Positions 47,620 to 59,672 of a stretch of 64,000 nt of DNA are shown one piece after another (the first letter of the stretch is position 1; the number at the start of each line of letters is the position of its first letter). Under the pieces are notes generated by a model that saw nothing but the letters and a program-made list of their open reading frames with translations, was not told the origin of the DNA and did no database searches. The translations under genes were made by a program, and so were the position numbers. The stretch spans positions 27,501 to 91,500 of the forward strand of contig JANPWX010000153.1 of NCBI GenBank assembly GCA_024734555.1. The letters run 5' to 3'. The stretch comes from Trochalopteron elliotii (taxonomy: Eukaryota > Chordata > Aves > Passeriformes > Leiothrichidae).

Positions 47620-48100
47620 GACCCCTCAGGACAAGAAGGACTTTGAGGGGCTGGAGCTGTCCAGGGCAGGGAACAGAGCTGGGAAGGGGCTGGAGAATTC
47701 CTGAGGGAGCTGGAAAGGGGCTGAGCCTGGAGAAAAGGAGGCTCAGGGGGGACCTTGTGGCTCTGCACAAGTCCCTGCCAGGAGGGGACAGCCGGGGGGG
47801 TCGGGCTCTGCCCCCAGGGAACAGGGACAGGAGGAGAGGGAACGGCCTCAGGCTGGCCCAGGGGAGGCTCAGGGGGGACAGCAGCAGGAATTTCCCCATG
47901 GGAAGGGAGCTCAGGCCTTGGCAGTGCCCAGGGAGGTTTGGAGTGCCCATCCCTGGAGGTGTCCCAGGAATTCCTGGAGGTGGCACTCAGAGCTCTGGGC
48001 TGGGGACAAGGTGGGGATGGGGCACAGGGGGACTCCATGGGCTGGGAGGGCTTTTCCAACCTCATTTCTGGCATCCTGAACACCAGAATCCCAAAGGCTT
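47620..48100 (+). mobile_element. CR1 3' fragment, high-CpG subfamily
   Basis: Forward CR1 copy beginning in the decayed ORF2 end. One frame reads LSLEKRRLRGDLVALHKSL, the typical C-terminal CR1 motif. A GC-rich block shared with the reverse copy at 33,720 follows, and the copy ends in a 3' region with gggagggcttttccaacctc. It is broken and non-functional. Confidence 0.88.
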
Positions 48101-48269
48101 TTCCCAAAAGGGAACATCCATCCAATCCAACCCCCAGCAGCAGAGGTGTCCCTGCCCCAGCCCCTTCTGGCAGGAACATTTCATGTTCCCCCACAGCTCC
48201 AAACCCCTCACAGCAGCAACAGAAAAGGAGCCCTGAAAGTCCTTGAAATCCCATTTTTGCACAGTGGGG

Positions 48270-48465
48270 GGAAAATTCTTCCTGGAAAGGGAGCTCAGGC
48301 CTTGGGAGTGCCCAGGGAGGTTTGGAGTGCCCATCCCTGGAGGTGTCCCAGGAATTCCTGGAGGTGGCACTCAGAGCTCTGGGCTGGGGACAAGGTGGGG
48401 ATGGAACAGCCCCAGGGTGGATTCCATGGGCTGGGAGGGCTTTTCCAGCCTCAGGGATTCTGGGG
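48270..48465 (+). mobile_element. Second, near-identical CR1 3' piece in tandem
   Basis: It repeats about 165 bp of the preceding copy (from the gggagctcaggccttgg block to the gggctgggagggcttttcc block) in the same orientation, about 383 bp downstream. Differences are few except for a short diverged patch around 48,405-48,420. It is either a local duplication or two insertions of one young subfamily. Confidence 0.85.
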
Positions 48466-48899
48466 TTTGAGGATCTACTCCTTAAAAACCACCGAGGTGC
48501 TTGCTGTAAGAGTGTGTTCACACCTTCCTGTAAGAGGCTGCACTTTGAGGCACAGAGAAATACAAAATTCACTGCCCAAATCAGCACCTGATATAAAGGC
48601 ACAGACAGTGAGTCTGGAATGCTCAGCTCTAACAGGCTCAGCCCGGATGTAAATACATGGCAACTACTCCAGTACAAAGAAAACAGATGAAATTTTAATC
48701 AAATGAGCCTTGTATCAGGTTCAGGGGAACTGAAAATGGGCTAAAAATGGAAAAAAAAAAAAACAAACAGCAGAAGAATTACTTTAATATTGGGTAACAT
48801 TTCAAGTTTTTATCACCTAAATCCACAAAATTCCTGATCTGCTCCTGGTTGTCTTCTCTGCAGAGCTGGAGTCAGGACCAGCTAAATAAAAGATAATGC
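48466..48899. other. Unique non-coding sequence
   Basis: Single-copy sequence with a poly-A run near 48,750. Nothing is recognised. Confidence 0.45.
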
Positions 48900-49260
48900 A
48901 ACTAGGCATAACACAATAAAAGATATTACCTTCCCAATGCATTATTGCTGCCAATTATAAGAATCACTTCAACTTAATTTCAAAGGCACAATCACCCTCA
49001 ACTGTAACAGTCTCTTTTTTAAATTTCAAACAGTATTACATTAAGGCAATAACTCACCTTCCAGCTATAATATCAGTCTCCCTTATTGCAAAAATACATT
49101 TCATAAATACTTCTCATCGACAAGTCAAGCTAATTCAGGTTAATTTTATTGTATTTTGGTGCTATCTCACATTTGTGTGCAATTACCTTTATCATTTTAT
49201 TGCCGTGCCAGAAAGTAATCAGAACAATTATTTGAAAAAGGAGGGGTATAAATTCTAAAT
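48900..49260. promoter_or_regulatory. Candidate conserved non-coding element
   Basis: A repeat-free, AT-rich block with evenly spread ATTA/TAAT cores and few CpGs (for example gcattattgctgccaattat, gctaattcaggttaatttta). It resembles deeply conserved vertebrate enhancers. Unproven. Confidence 0.3.
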
Positions 49261-52200
49261 CACACTTGCTGGCATTTTTGATAAAATAGCAGCTTTATCT
49301 CAGGAAGTGGCAGGGACATGGGATAAATCATGCATCAGTCAAGTGTAGCTGACCCCCAAGTGCATTGCACAATATCAGGAGTGCTTCAAAAGAAACTTTC
49401 CTATATAATCCATCATTCTTTATAATACCAAAATAGCTCTACCTGAAGAGTAGGAGCTGGAGAATAATAACAAAATAAATCTAAGCAATATGAACAAACC
49501 CATTAATAGTGCTCCTTAAGCTGAAGGAGAGTCAGGAATCTCAGCTGTGTGTGAGGAACGAATTTCACTGAAATTTTTGAAGTGAGCAGAGCAGCAAAAT
49601 GTGTATTAGGAATTCACTAAAAAAAAAACCCCAAAATACAGGGAAATAAATACACACAGAGGAGGTGTTGCAAAGAGTTGTGTAAAAATGCAAGAGTATA
49701 GTCTTGGCACACACACACCTGGATTTTCCCAGAGTTACCCATCCCTGCTCGAGTCAGGATAAGGGTTTCACTATTAACAGAGCAAAGCAGCAGGGTTAGT
49801 ACAACAATCCATTTACTAACTCCAAATTTAACTGCAAGAAATCCAGCGAGGGACAGAAGGACATTTAGAGTTTTCTAATGAAATACCAACATCTTTCTAG
49901 TGAAATACCAAGGACATTTAGAGTTTTCTAATGAAATACATCATCATAAGATCACCAACCCCCTGAAATTCCTAAAAATGGAGATATCCTGAGGTTTGGT
50001 CACCCAGAGCCCAGCCACACCCAACCCCAAACCTCATCTCTGGTCACTGCAACAAAATCAGGGATGGAGTGGGAGACACAGCCAGTGATTATGGAAAACT
50101 CCCACATCTGCCTGCTTCCCCAAACCATTTTTCAGGCAGCTCCTTAAGAAGTGTTCAGCACTTTGCACGGGTGATAATTGATTCCTGCAAACCCACGGCC
50201 AGGCACACGCTGGGTGTCACCCCAACGTGGGGCTCTGCAAAGTGATCACAGGCTGCAAACAGCCCCAAAATCACCAATTACAGCAGGACATCAATATTTA
50301 ATATGCACCCAGAGCTGAGGGAAGTGTCTGCACAGTCCCCACAGTGGAGTTGGGAGTGTTTTACCTCAAACCTTCTGTCTTCCCACATATCAAAAGAGGA
50401 AAACTCCCCTAACAGCTCAAGCTGCACCTTTCAACTCCACGTGAGGGTAGGGGAAATGAAAAGGTTAGATAATAAATTATTAGTTTCGTGTCACTTGCCA
50501 GCTGTATCACACCTAGGCTGCAATGAGAGGGAACCAGGGATTCTCCCTACCAAGTAATTCTCTGCTAAAAAGGTGTTTGCAACTGCAAGATGCATAAATG
50601 TAACTAAAGATGTGATGGTTCAAAAGAAAAAAAGTGAAGCAAGGATTTATTTACCTGGATTTCTTCCTCAACCATTCTGTTTTGAAAAACAAAACCGTTT
50701 TGCTTTTGTAGAAGAAGAGGTAAAACAACACAAACCAGCAAAATACTCCTTTCCTAAGCCACATGACATTATGTAAAGCAGATTAAAACCACAAGAGATG
50801 CCACTATTAAGACATTTAGAGCAGCAATAGAAGTTGCCAACAGGAATAGTTAGAAATGCAGGTGTGATTGTACCAGAAATGTTTTCCTAGAGGAGCATTG
50901 CTAATGTTACAAAAATAGATATTCTACACAAAAAAAAGGGTATTTGTGTCTTCAAAGTTCATTTCAACTCTTTCAGGGAGACAGTTATAGACTAACAATG
51001 TGCTGATGCCCTTCCTTCAGTAAATTGTCTGAATATTTGGATAAACATCCATGTTCCTTTATTCTGCCACAATGTCACTGACCTACACTTACATCCCTGA
51101 AGCATCAAGCCTCAAAATTTAAGCCTGTTTTTCAGGGAGGTGTTTATTACTAGGGAATGGAAACAGCAACAAAACTGAGAGAGTGCCTTTGTCCTGTTAT
51201 TTATGCTCTGTGGCAGATGGATACGTGCTGGGGAAAGGTCCACTGATGCCTGTTACCAACCATGACAGAGCTACAGAGATTTACAATGCAGCATCAATCT
51301 TGTCAACTGGATTCCTAATCCTGACTGCTGGGCACTGGGGAAAAAACAAACTATGTTACGTGAAGTCTTTTGTAATGCTGGACTTCCAGTGGACACCTCC
51401 ATGAAAAAGGCATTCCACTGGAAACTTACTTTTGGAACCAGCCTCGATGCCATCCTGGAAGAAAAGGCTCCACCTGGAAGGGAAAATAAAAAAAAAAAAA
51501 AAAATCCCAGTTAGATTGTTAAATCTGAATTCCACAGGGAGAACTGAATGTCCAGAGTTCTCCTCCTATAACCAGCCCTGGATCAGTTTTTAAATGAGCT
51601 CCAAGTTTCAGTGCACAGAATTTCCAAAGGGGGTTTGGGTTTTTGACAAACAACATGGAATTTTAATGTTAAGTCACCCACTTGTCATGAGTCAAACAAA
51701 AAAAGTCAACAGATGGCACACTGAAGAGTTCCTCCACAACAAGCACTGCACAACTCTGATATCTGGAATAAGAATGCCTCAAAAGATAAAAGTATTAATT
51801 GAATAATTTTTTACAGGCTGTCATGTACTTCTAAGTGACTGAGTGAAATGAAGAGCCTTTTGTGATTCAGGAAATGCCACATTTTGAGGCATGAAAGTGA
51901 TTTTAAAGCAAGTGTTTGTGATACATTCCGGGTTTAAAAGCACAGATTTCACACCACTGAGTACCTAAAACATTTTAACTTCAATTACTATAATTCTAGC
52001 CTTTAACATTATTTATATAATTAAAAAACACAACTGGCTCCCTTGGAAATAAAGGATATTTCCTATTTCTTTGGCATTTAGCTCCCCCCTCTATGTTTTT
52101 TTTTTTAGTGCCACTCAGCCAAGCTCACTCTGTCTTTGAAACATGTGGTATAAACACTGTATTTTTTAAAATCAAGGAGATTATGTGCCAAAGCTCAGCT

Positions 52201-53193
52201 TCACAATCCTGACTCACAGCCAGCCTCGATGGGAACTGCTCCACTTAAATCAGGGACCTCACCACTCCATGGGCAGGGATAACTGTACCCACTTCAGGAG
52301 AGGTAAATGTCTGAAAAATGAAATTCTATGAACATCCCAAGCTTTCCAAGACCTCTCCTTGAAGTCCAAGGCACTGGCAGAACACATGGCCACTTCCCAG
52401 CCACTTAAAAGCAAACAGCAACATTTAACCTTAATATTGCATCTTACTTAAGTGTTTCAAATTCAGATGAATAATTAGTATTTTAACTATAGTAACGAGG
52501 CAGGCATCGCAAAGAGAACTCACTGCATTTTTAAATGCAGGTCAGGCAGATGAGCAGTCTAATAGAACTACTTAAAATATCTGTGATAGAGCTAAAAATA
52601 AAATAGCAATTTATTTCTATCATCAGTTCAGAGCTGGGTCTTTCAAAGCACCCAGCAACGCTCAGGTTTTTTAGATCTTCCTGAAGGGTAAAGCTCAAAT
52701 TTTTGCCTCAATAATGAGATTTATCCAGAAGCTCATTTCAAACCCTGGTTGAGCTCCATCTGCTCACCCAACAAGATTTTCCTTGGGTGACCAGAACTTG
52801 GGAAAAAACCAATGTCCAAACCATGGTGGTTAGCAGATTTCTGACAGCCAGACAGGGGGAAAACCTGCAAAACCCTTGGAAAGTCCAAACCATCCCTACA
52901 AAATGCAGCTCAGCCTTGCAAAGGCTGTCTTGTTCCTCCAACAAGGTCAGTATTTCACGTGGAGCTGAAGGGTTCTCCTGAGGATGACTCTGTAGGCAAG
53001 GAGCCAAAACCTCTTTGGAACATCACACATTGATCATATTCAGTGATAACACTTCCATGGTGTGCAAACTGAGTCACCAGAACTCTGAAACCTTCATGCC
53101 ATGAATGACTTCACCAAAATGGAAAATTCCCTCCTGCATTTGCAGAGTGGAGGGATTAACGAGTAGTATGGAAAAAAATAAACAGAGCTCAGA
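49261..53193. other. Unique non-coding sequence
   Basis: Nearly 4 kb of single-copy sequence without a recognisable transposon. Small frames at 50,303-50,776, 51,183-51,404 and 51,594-51,806 do not resemble known proteins. A poly-A run lies at 51,488-51,504. Confidence 0.4.
49858..49939. repeat. Two-copy 53-bp tandem duplication
   Basis: The block starting aggacatttagagttttcta recurs exactly 53 bp downstream. About 29 bases are identical, and a shorter related echo (ttctagtgaaatacca) lies between. Confidence 0.85.
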
Positions 53194-53573
53194 GCTCCCA
53201 TGCTGGGCTAGGAGGGAACCACAAATGGCCTTCAAACACTAAAAATTACTGCCAGAGAACCCCAAATTGCACCAATCAGAGGAATTCTAACCCACAAAAT
53301 CTGAATTTCTGAAGTATTAATCCAATAGAATCACTACCTGCAGGTGATTCCCTTGGAGGTGTTGATGCCCACCTCACCAGAGGTGTGACCAAGCACCACC
53401 TTGTTCATTTCCTTCCCATTCTCCATAAATTTATCCTAAAACCTTCCTTACTTCCCATTCTCCATAAATTTATCCTAAAACCTTCCTCACTTCCCGTTCT
53501 CCATAAATTTATCCTAAAACCTTCATCACTTGCCATTCTCCATAAATTTATCCAGAAAACTTCCTCACTTCCC
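53194..53573. repeat. Duplicated unit, copy B (with 39-bp minisatellite)
   Basis: Partner of the unit at 43,155, offset by 10,039 bp in the same orientation. Its first 218 bases differ at three positions only. It ends within the first bases of a fifth minisatellite unit, then enters unrelated sequence at about 53,574. Confidence 0.92.
53412..53573. repeat. 39-bp minisatellite, copy B (4 units)
   Basis: Four full 39-bp units start at 53,412, 53,451, 53,490 and 53,529, plus six bases of a fifth. The fourth unit starts cttgccattc, as does the fourth unit of copy A. The first four units are therefore positionally equivalent and copy A carries the extra ones. Confidence 0.93.
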
Positions 53574-54359
53574 AAGCAAGGACCAGTGATATCCATCTCC
53601 ACCTCTCCTGCCTCAGCCTCCCTCGGTCATTCCTGGAAGGTGTTCCTGAGTTCCCCACAAGCTCTGCTCCCAGCCAGGAGCTGTGCTGAGGGAGCAGGAT
53701 GCTCCCAAGACACCTGGAAGATACACAAACACCTGCAGGGGCTGAACAGTGCAGGAAGGAAACACATCACAGTTCCACCCTGCCAGCACCCCAAACCTCT
53801 GGATAAGTCAACAGGCCTAAAAGGTGAAGAGAAGTCAGAGGTGACATCAAAAATAGATCCATGAAGGGCAGGAAATTCTTCAGCCATGTTTTGCTGATGA
53901 TCTAGAACACAAGTCCTTGGGTTTTGAGATATTCCTCTGCTTTTTTCCCCCCAGGACTGCAGCCTGACGAGTACGTGTGATGGCACGTAATAAATAAATT
54001 AATAAATTGGATTAATAAAAAGTATTTTTTTCTCAGTTCATCAACTTTAAAACACTAAAGGAAGATTCTCCTTGAAGGATAAGTCCTCAGGACCCTCAAC
54101 AGAACACTCTGGTTCAGCACTAAAATTAAAACCCAGCCATTACACCAAGTGACTATACGAGCAAAATTCCATATGAAAACATTTAAAGTACATTAGATTT
54201 TTTGGTCAGGATGAAAGCCTGTTAAAAAAAAAAAAAAAAAAGAAATCCAGCAATCTATTCTAATTGGGTTCCCATGGTAACTGTACAATTGGGTTTTTCA
54301 GTATAACATCCCAAAGGCCCAATGCACACTTGTAAAATATACTTCAAACAGCCGGAATT
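53574..54359. other. Unique non-coding sequence
   Basis: Mixed single-copy sequence with a poly-A run at 54,224-54,241. Nothing is recognised. Confidence 0.45.
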
Positions 54360-54780
54360 GTTTTTACATTACAGCACTCCCAGGAAGATCAATTACTATA
54401 CATCCCCACCCTAACTATTAGTGGCAGGAGATGTTAACACTATTGGCCATATTAACATAAGTCATGTAAAAAACCCCACATATCACCATCATTATATAAA
54501 ACTAATTACACACTTCAGATTCATCAAACACGTTCCGAGTAATAAACCAATACCGGCCTTGTCACCAGATCATGTTTACTGAATGTAAGAAATCAACCCC
54601 AAATATATGCCAAAGCCATTTTTGCTTCTCATATTGATCCCAAGGATAAACAGAATCAATCATTAATAATTACATTATAAGATGACCCAGAGGGTTAATC
54701 ATATTCTTAGAAAGTCTCGCTGTGGAATCAGATATAATGGCACAAAAAGGCAACTGAAATGCATTTAAATCCAGGGCCAG
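54360..54780. promoter_or_regulatory. Candidate conserved non-coding element
   Basis: AT-rich, repeat-free, with enhancer-like words (aagtcatgtaaaaaacccc, acacgttccgagtaataaac, ttaataattacattataag) and isolated CpGs kept in an AT background. It is a guess from appearance, pending alignment. Confidence 0.3.
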
Positions 54781-54887
54781 GTGCATTAACAATAATATAA
54801 AATAAAGTCCATTAAACTCGTGCAATCAGTGAAAATAGTATTATTGGTATGTTATAAAAAACTAATAAAAGAAGTATTTTGTATTTC

Positions 54888-55075
54888 CCTGTGAGGGTGG
54901 GCAGGGCCTGGCACAGGGTGCCCAGAGAAGCTGTGGCTGCCCCTGGACCCCTGGAATGTCCAAGGCCAGGCTGGACATTGGGGCTTGGAGCAGCCTGGGA
55001 CAGTGGAAGGTCTGGGAACAGATGTTCCTTAAGGTCCCTTCCAACCCAAACCATTCTGGGATTCTATGATTTATT
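54888..55075 (+). mobile_element. CR1 3' fragment
   Basis: Forward CR1 3' end with agggtgggcagggcctggca, agaagctgtggctgcccctg and a well-kept tail cattctgggattctatgatt. A short deletion removes the ccctgcccatggcagg block. Confidence 0.9.
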
Positions 55076-57039
55076 TTAAAAGCTTGCTTCAGCTGAAGCA
55101 CTTTGCCTTGTTGGACCTCAATTCCACCTTCCTAAGGCACAACCCTGGCCACAGACCCAGATTTTACTTCCATCCCACTGCCTGAACCTCCAAGTTAAAA
55201 GGGACTGATGCTCCAGGCCCACTAAGTTGGATTCAAAACCAATTAATTTCTTTATATTTCAGAAAAACAAAACAAAACCAACAAATAAACAAACAAACAA
55301 AAAAAAAAACCAAAAAACCCCAAACCAACAACTGTGCCCAGCTTGAATAAACTCCATCAACTACAAATCTTCATTTTTCATGAAGTCAGCCAGGAACCAG
55401 AGGTACTTCTGGTGTCACCAGGAGACTGTGCAAGGGATTTCTCTTTCCCCACACCCTTCCCTGTGCACATCCTTCAGTCCAGCAGAGCACAGAGCAGGGA
55501 ATACGAGCTTGTGGGAATTGTTTCTGCAGGCCAGGGGTGACAGCAGGAGTGTTCTGTCCTCACCACCAGCCCAGGCTGCCAAGGCAGGCTCGTGCTGCCC
55601 ATGTCCTGCCACATGCTGAACACTCATCTGCTGGCTTTATGATGTGAAACAGAAAAATTAATCTTTTAAACACGGCCTTAAGTATACTTTAGGTGTTTAT
55701 TAAAAAGTGTAACTAATTAACAGACCTTCTGCACACTTGAATGTACAAACAAGCCCAGATAAGAGCACTGTTTGCCTTGTGCTGACTGATCTAAAGCACT
55801 CAGATAATTCCAGCATTCCTGATCATGATTATGCAGCAGCAGCATTGACAAGACAGCACTAATTCTTGCTATCTGCTAATGCAGGGTTACCTGGAGGGAC
55901 CTAAACCTGCACGTTGAGCACAGAGGTGGCAGGATTCACCCATTAAAACAGCTCTGACTCCAGTGGGCTGTGCTAACATACTAATATATGTATATATAAA
56001 GATACTGATTGCATTCATCTGCACCAAAAGGTGGTATTTGTAGAAAAATGAAAAGCCAAAATGCATCCATCAGATCAAAACTCAAATTATTATTTGTTCC
56101 CCCATTGCCAAGCTGTTCAAGACTCCAGAGCATTGGTCAAAATGCTGCTATTTTAATATTTAACTCCTATTTCACTCAAAAAAACAGAGAAGTCAGAAAC
56201 TTTGTTTTAGTGAACTCCCCTCTCCTTCTTGGCACTTAAAGGTGACTTGTTCTGGTATTTTTAATAACCTTCAGAATCTCTGCTGCACCAGGGAGAATTT
56301 CAGCTGCACATCCAAGTTTTACAAGGGGCTTGAAAAGATACTTGAAATTATCTGTATCATTTAATTTGGCCCAGAATAAATTGATACTCCTGACAGCCAC
56401 CAGGACATGGTAATTTAGCTCTGCAGATACAAAACAGTAAATAAGGAAACAATTCAAAAAAGGATTATCAAAAAGCATCATAATAGTGACATATTCCAAG
56501 TGACTTTTCCAATTACTCATCTTCATTAAAATCCAAACCCACACAAGCTTTATGGGCATTCAATACATTTTAAGCAGCTGCCTGGACCATCAGCAGCTCA
56601 GTTTTAAAACTGCATTTTGCATTTATGAAAACTACTTCAGCACAGGTTTGGTTTTATAGTTTGGTTGTTCCTCCAGCTGTGTGTTACACTTCATGCTGGC
56701 CCAAGCACACTGGTGCTGGGTGATACGTCAGAGATACTGAATTTAACAGGGTTTTTTTCTGCCATTAGGAGGATTTTACCCATTATACCTTCAGATAAAT
56801 TAGCACAATTACCAGTCAGTAACATTCCCAGCTATCAGCAGAGGGAGGGAATTCATGTCTGGAATTCTGCTGTAAGGACACCGAGCCTTTCACTTCTTAA
56901 TTACAGCATTAACGAAGCTAAAGCTCCCAAACACACTCTGGAACCTGTCACTACCTAAAAAATTCCAAACCTCCCCAAAATTAAAACTTTCTCCTCCATT
57001 TCCCCATCAGTTACATTCCCCTCACCAGTCCAGCTCTCT
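55076..57039. other. Unique non-coding sequence
   Basis: Single-copy sequence. A low-complexity (CAAA)n/A-rich patch sits at 55,258-55,325. No exon is supported. Confidence 0.4.
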
Positions 57040-57240
57040 TATGAACACTGGGTAAACGAGGAGAATTGCACAATCCGTCAATAAAATAAACGTATTTTCC
57101 ACTCCTGTCCAGATGACTCAAGTTGTCAGTAAAAACTGCCACCAGCGCTGTGCTTGCAGAAAAATGTCCATAAATGCATTATTGCGACTGGCAGATCGAT
57201 GTCCATAATAAAAACAAATAGAGTTAACAAGTGCTGGCTC
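57040..57240. promoter_or_regulatory. Candidate conserved non-coding element
   Basis: A compact, repeat-free block with an AP-1-like gatgactcaag, retained CpGs (accagcgctg, ttgcgactggcagatcgatg) and homeodomain words. The mixture is typical of conserved enhancers. Not verified. Confidence 0.35.
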
Positions 57241-57449
57241 CTCTGAGTTCTGCCACGGCTGGGATGTGCATCCAGCTCCCCTGACAACTTCTGGGATTGG
57301 GCAGTGCCAGCTCTGCAGGCAGGGACAATCCCGAGGCAGGAAATCTCTGCAGTGTTCCAGGGGATATTAATGCCTGCAGGATGGATTTATAGTTCCATGT
57401 GTTCAGAATTTGAGTTTCTGTTCAAAGAGCTGAACCCCATCATCATCAT
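57241..57449. other. Unique non-coding sequence
   Basis: Short spacer before the CR1. Nothing is recognised. Confidence 0.4.
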
Positions 57450-57660
57450 ACTGGGCAGAAATTGTTCCCTGGGAGGGTGGGCAGGCCATGGAACAGAATT
57501 CCCAGATTTCCTGTGGCTGCCCGTGGATCCCTGGCAGTGCCCAAGGCCAGGTTGGACATTGGGGCTTGGAGCAGCCTGGGACAGGGGAAGGTGTCCCTGC
57601 CCATGGCACTGGATGGGCTTCAAGGTCACTCCCAACCCAACCCATTCTCTGATGTTGTTC
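57450..57660 (+). mobile_element. CR1 3' fragment
   Basis: Forward CR1 3' end belonging to the subfamily with the gaattcccagatttcctgtg variant, also seen near 30,900 and 32,180. The tail is eroded (cccattctctgatgttgttc). It is non-coding. Confidence 0.88.
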
Positions 57661-59128
57661 TTTGAGCTATAAAATAACAACTCACAAGCAGAAAGGGTTT
57701 GTCTTTCAGAAATTCAGTGTGATTTAGGTCAGTTGTGTGCCAGGCAGAACAGCTGACTGCTCTGGAGGCTGATGTTTCATTTTGACACCACAACAGACCT
57801 GGACCTCCAGTTTGCCCCCATGAAGCTCTTCCAGCACCAACAGCTGAACAAGCACCCTGCTGAGAGCACCCTGCAGCCCCCACAGGTGGGGATGCCACCA
57901 GAGGTGGAGGAGAAGGAAATTACACACTGCCAGACCAGCCAGCACCCTGAGGGTTAATTCACAGGCATGAGCTGTTCTCATCCTCCAAAATCCTCATTGC
58001 ACAGGAAATAAAACCACTACAAAACCAGCCACCCATGTCTTTGACACGCTCTCCTCTGGATTTTTGGCATTACTGTTTCTTCTAGGTGTTTCCTCTGTCA
58101 CCAGTCAGTATAACCAGCATTGCTCAGGTGCAGCCTTTCCACCTTACCCACACTTCCCATAAAAAAAACTTCTGCTTTTCCTGCACAAGTCCTTAACTCA
58201 GCCTCCCCCAAGGGGCAGCAGCTTCTCCTCCAGGCCCTGATCCCCTCAGTGATGCCAGGAACTGATCCTCAGCATAGGTGAAGCATTAAACAGTGCTGAC
58301 AAGTTAATTACAGAGTTAGCAAGAGGTAAAGCAGCCACGGGAACACAAGTAGCACTCTTAACTACAACAGTTTCCTGTAGAGCTCACGTTCACTTGCTGG
58401 AGTAATTGGTGTAATGAACCCATCATGGGCCAGAATGCAGACAGGAATTGCTAAAGCCACCTCATGAGCTCACACAGCCACATCTTTCTCCTGCTGAAAC
58501 TCCAAGATTTGGGCAGAACTGTCCGTATTAGGAGCATTTCTATTTGAAAACAAAGCAAACAAAACTTTTACTATGAAAAGATTATGCCACAGGCTGACAA
58601 CATTCACATGAAAATGATGTTTTTAGACATTTCCTGCACTGAAGGGGTGGGTTTTGCCCCAGAAAGAATAAGCCCACATGCCCAACTTTAGTCCCCAGTG
58701 CATCAAGGAGACAGGCAGTGCTGGGAGGCCAAAACCTTCAGCAGGTTTACAGGGGAACTGTGTCATTCCAACTGAGCCCCCCAGGTGATGACCCTTGTGC
58801 AGGGTGAGCACAAGCCTGGACACAAAAGGTAGCTGAGAAATGATTGTCACAGCATCCCTGTAATGCCCCAGTGAATAAAACTGAGATTTTTTCCAAGTGG
58901 GATGCTGCAGAGACTGCACCTCACCATCCAATAAGAGCTCCACTCCACAAAAATAAGATACACATCACCAAAAAGAAGGTTTATTTGGCAGGGGCAAATA
59001 AATAGTTCTTTACATTTACCGTGCTGTAAAAGCTGCATGCAGTTACATTATTGCAGTTATATTAAAACACCTGCAGAGCTTGGCTTCTCTGTCAGTGGTG
59101 AAAGGGTATTTTTACCTTAATAACAATT
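57661..59128. other. Unique non-coding sequence
   Basis: A/C-leaning single-copy sequence. A 61-codon frame at 57,772-57,957 looks somewhat protein-like but is unrecognised. No gene is supported. Confidence 0.4.
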
Positions 59129-59672
59129 TGCTATGTATTAGGGAGTGGGTCAGGCTGGGAGGTGATGCTTTGAGGGGATGAAACTGGAATAGAGACTGGA
59201 CAGAGCTAAGAGAATAAAGTAGAGATTTATTAAAAGGCCTTAAAAGATACACCTTGGGCAGAACAAGAGCCTGACCAGGGCTACACCCAAGATAGACCCA
59301 AAAATGGTGACAAAATGGACCCAAAATGGTCACAAAATCGACAATAGGTCATGAGGTCTCACACTTTTATAAGTTTTGGCCCATTTGCATATTGGGGTTA
59401 ATTGTCTGATTACAATTCAGGTTATGAAGTCCCATCCTTCTTGTTTTCTCTCTTCAGCCCATCACTGCTTATACTTTTTTGGGCCTGGAGCTTGTAATGG
59501 TTGTCCTTGGTCTCAGGCTGGAAAAGGATTTGTTTTGCCTCCCTGCTCTGTGAAGAGAACTGACTGACACTGAACATGAGGCTCAGAACTACGCAGGAAG
59601 CACAGAATGTGAAAAATACGAAAGTTAAAACTTAAAAGCATCAGAAGGATCACAGCGGGTCCTGTGGTTACA
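59129..59672 (-). mobile_element. LTR of an endogenous retrovirus, apparently solo
   Basis: About 540 bp with the order expected of a retroviral LTR when read on the minus strand. A TG start is followed by a perfect octamer ATGCAAAT (59,383-59,390), a TATAAAAG box (59,364-59,371) and then AATAAA (59,226-59,231). A U5-like stretch ends in CA. No internal retroviral coding region lies on either side, so it looks like a solitary LTR. The wording resembles LTRs I associate with songbird endogenous retroviruses; the exact family is not assigned. The ends are approximate and no convincing target-site duplication was found. It lies about 100 bp from the CpG island. Confidence 0.75.

Noticed and set aside
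47589..48677. 362-codon minus-strand frame, the longest in the window
   Set aside because: It is antisense to two GC-rich CR1 fragments. Pro/Ser-rich runs in it repeat because the CR1 pieces repeat.
57772..57957. 61-codon frame after a CR1 fragment
   Set aside because: Reads plausibly but is unrecognised and too short to support.
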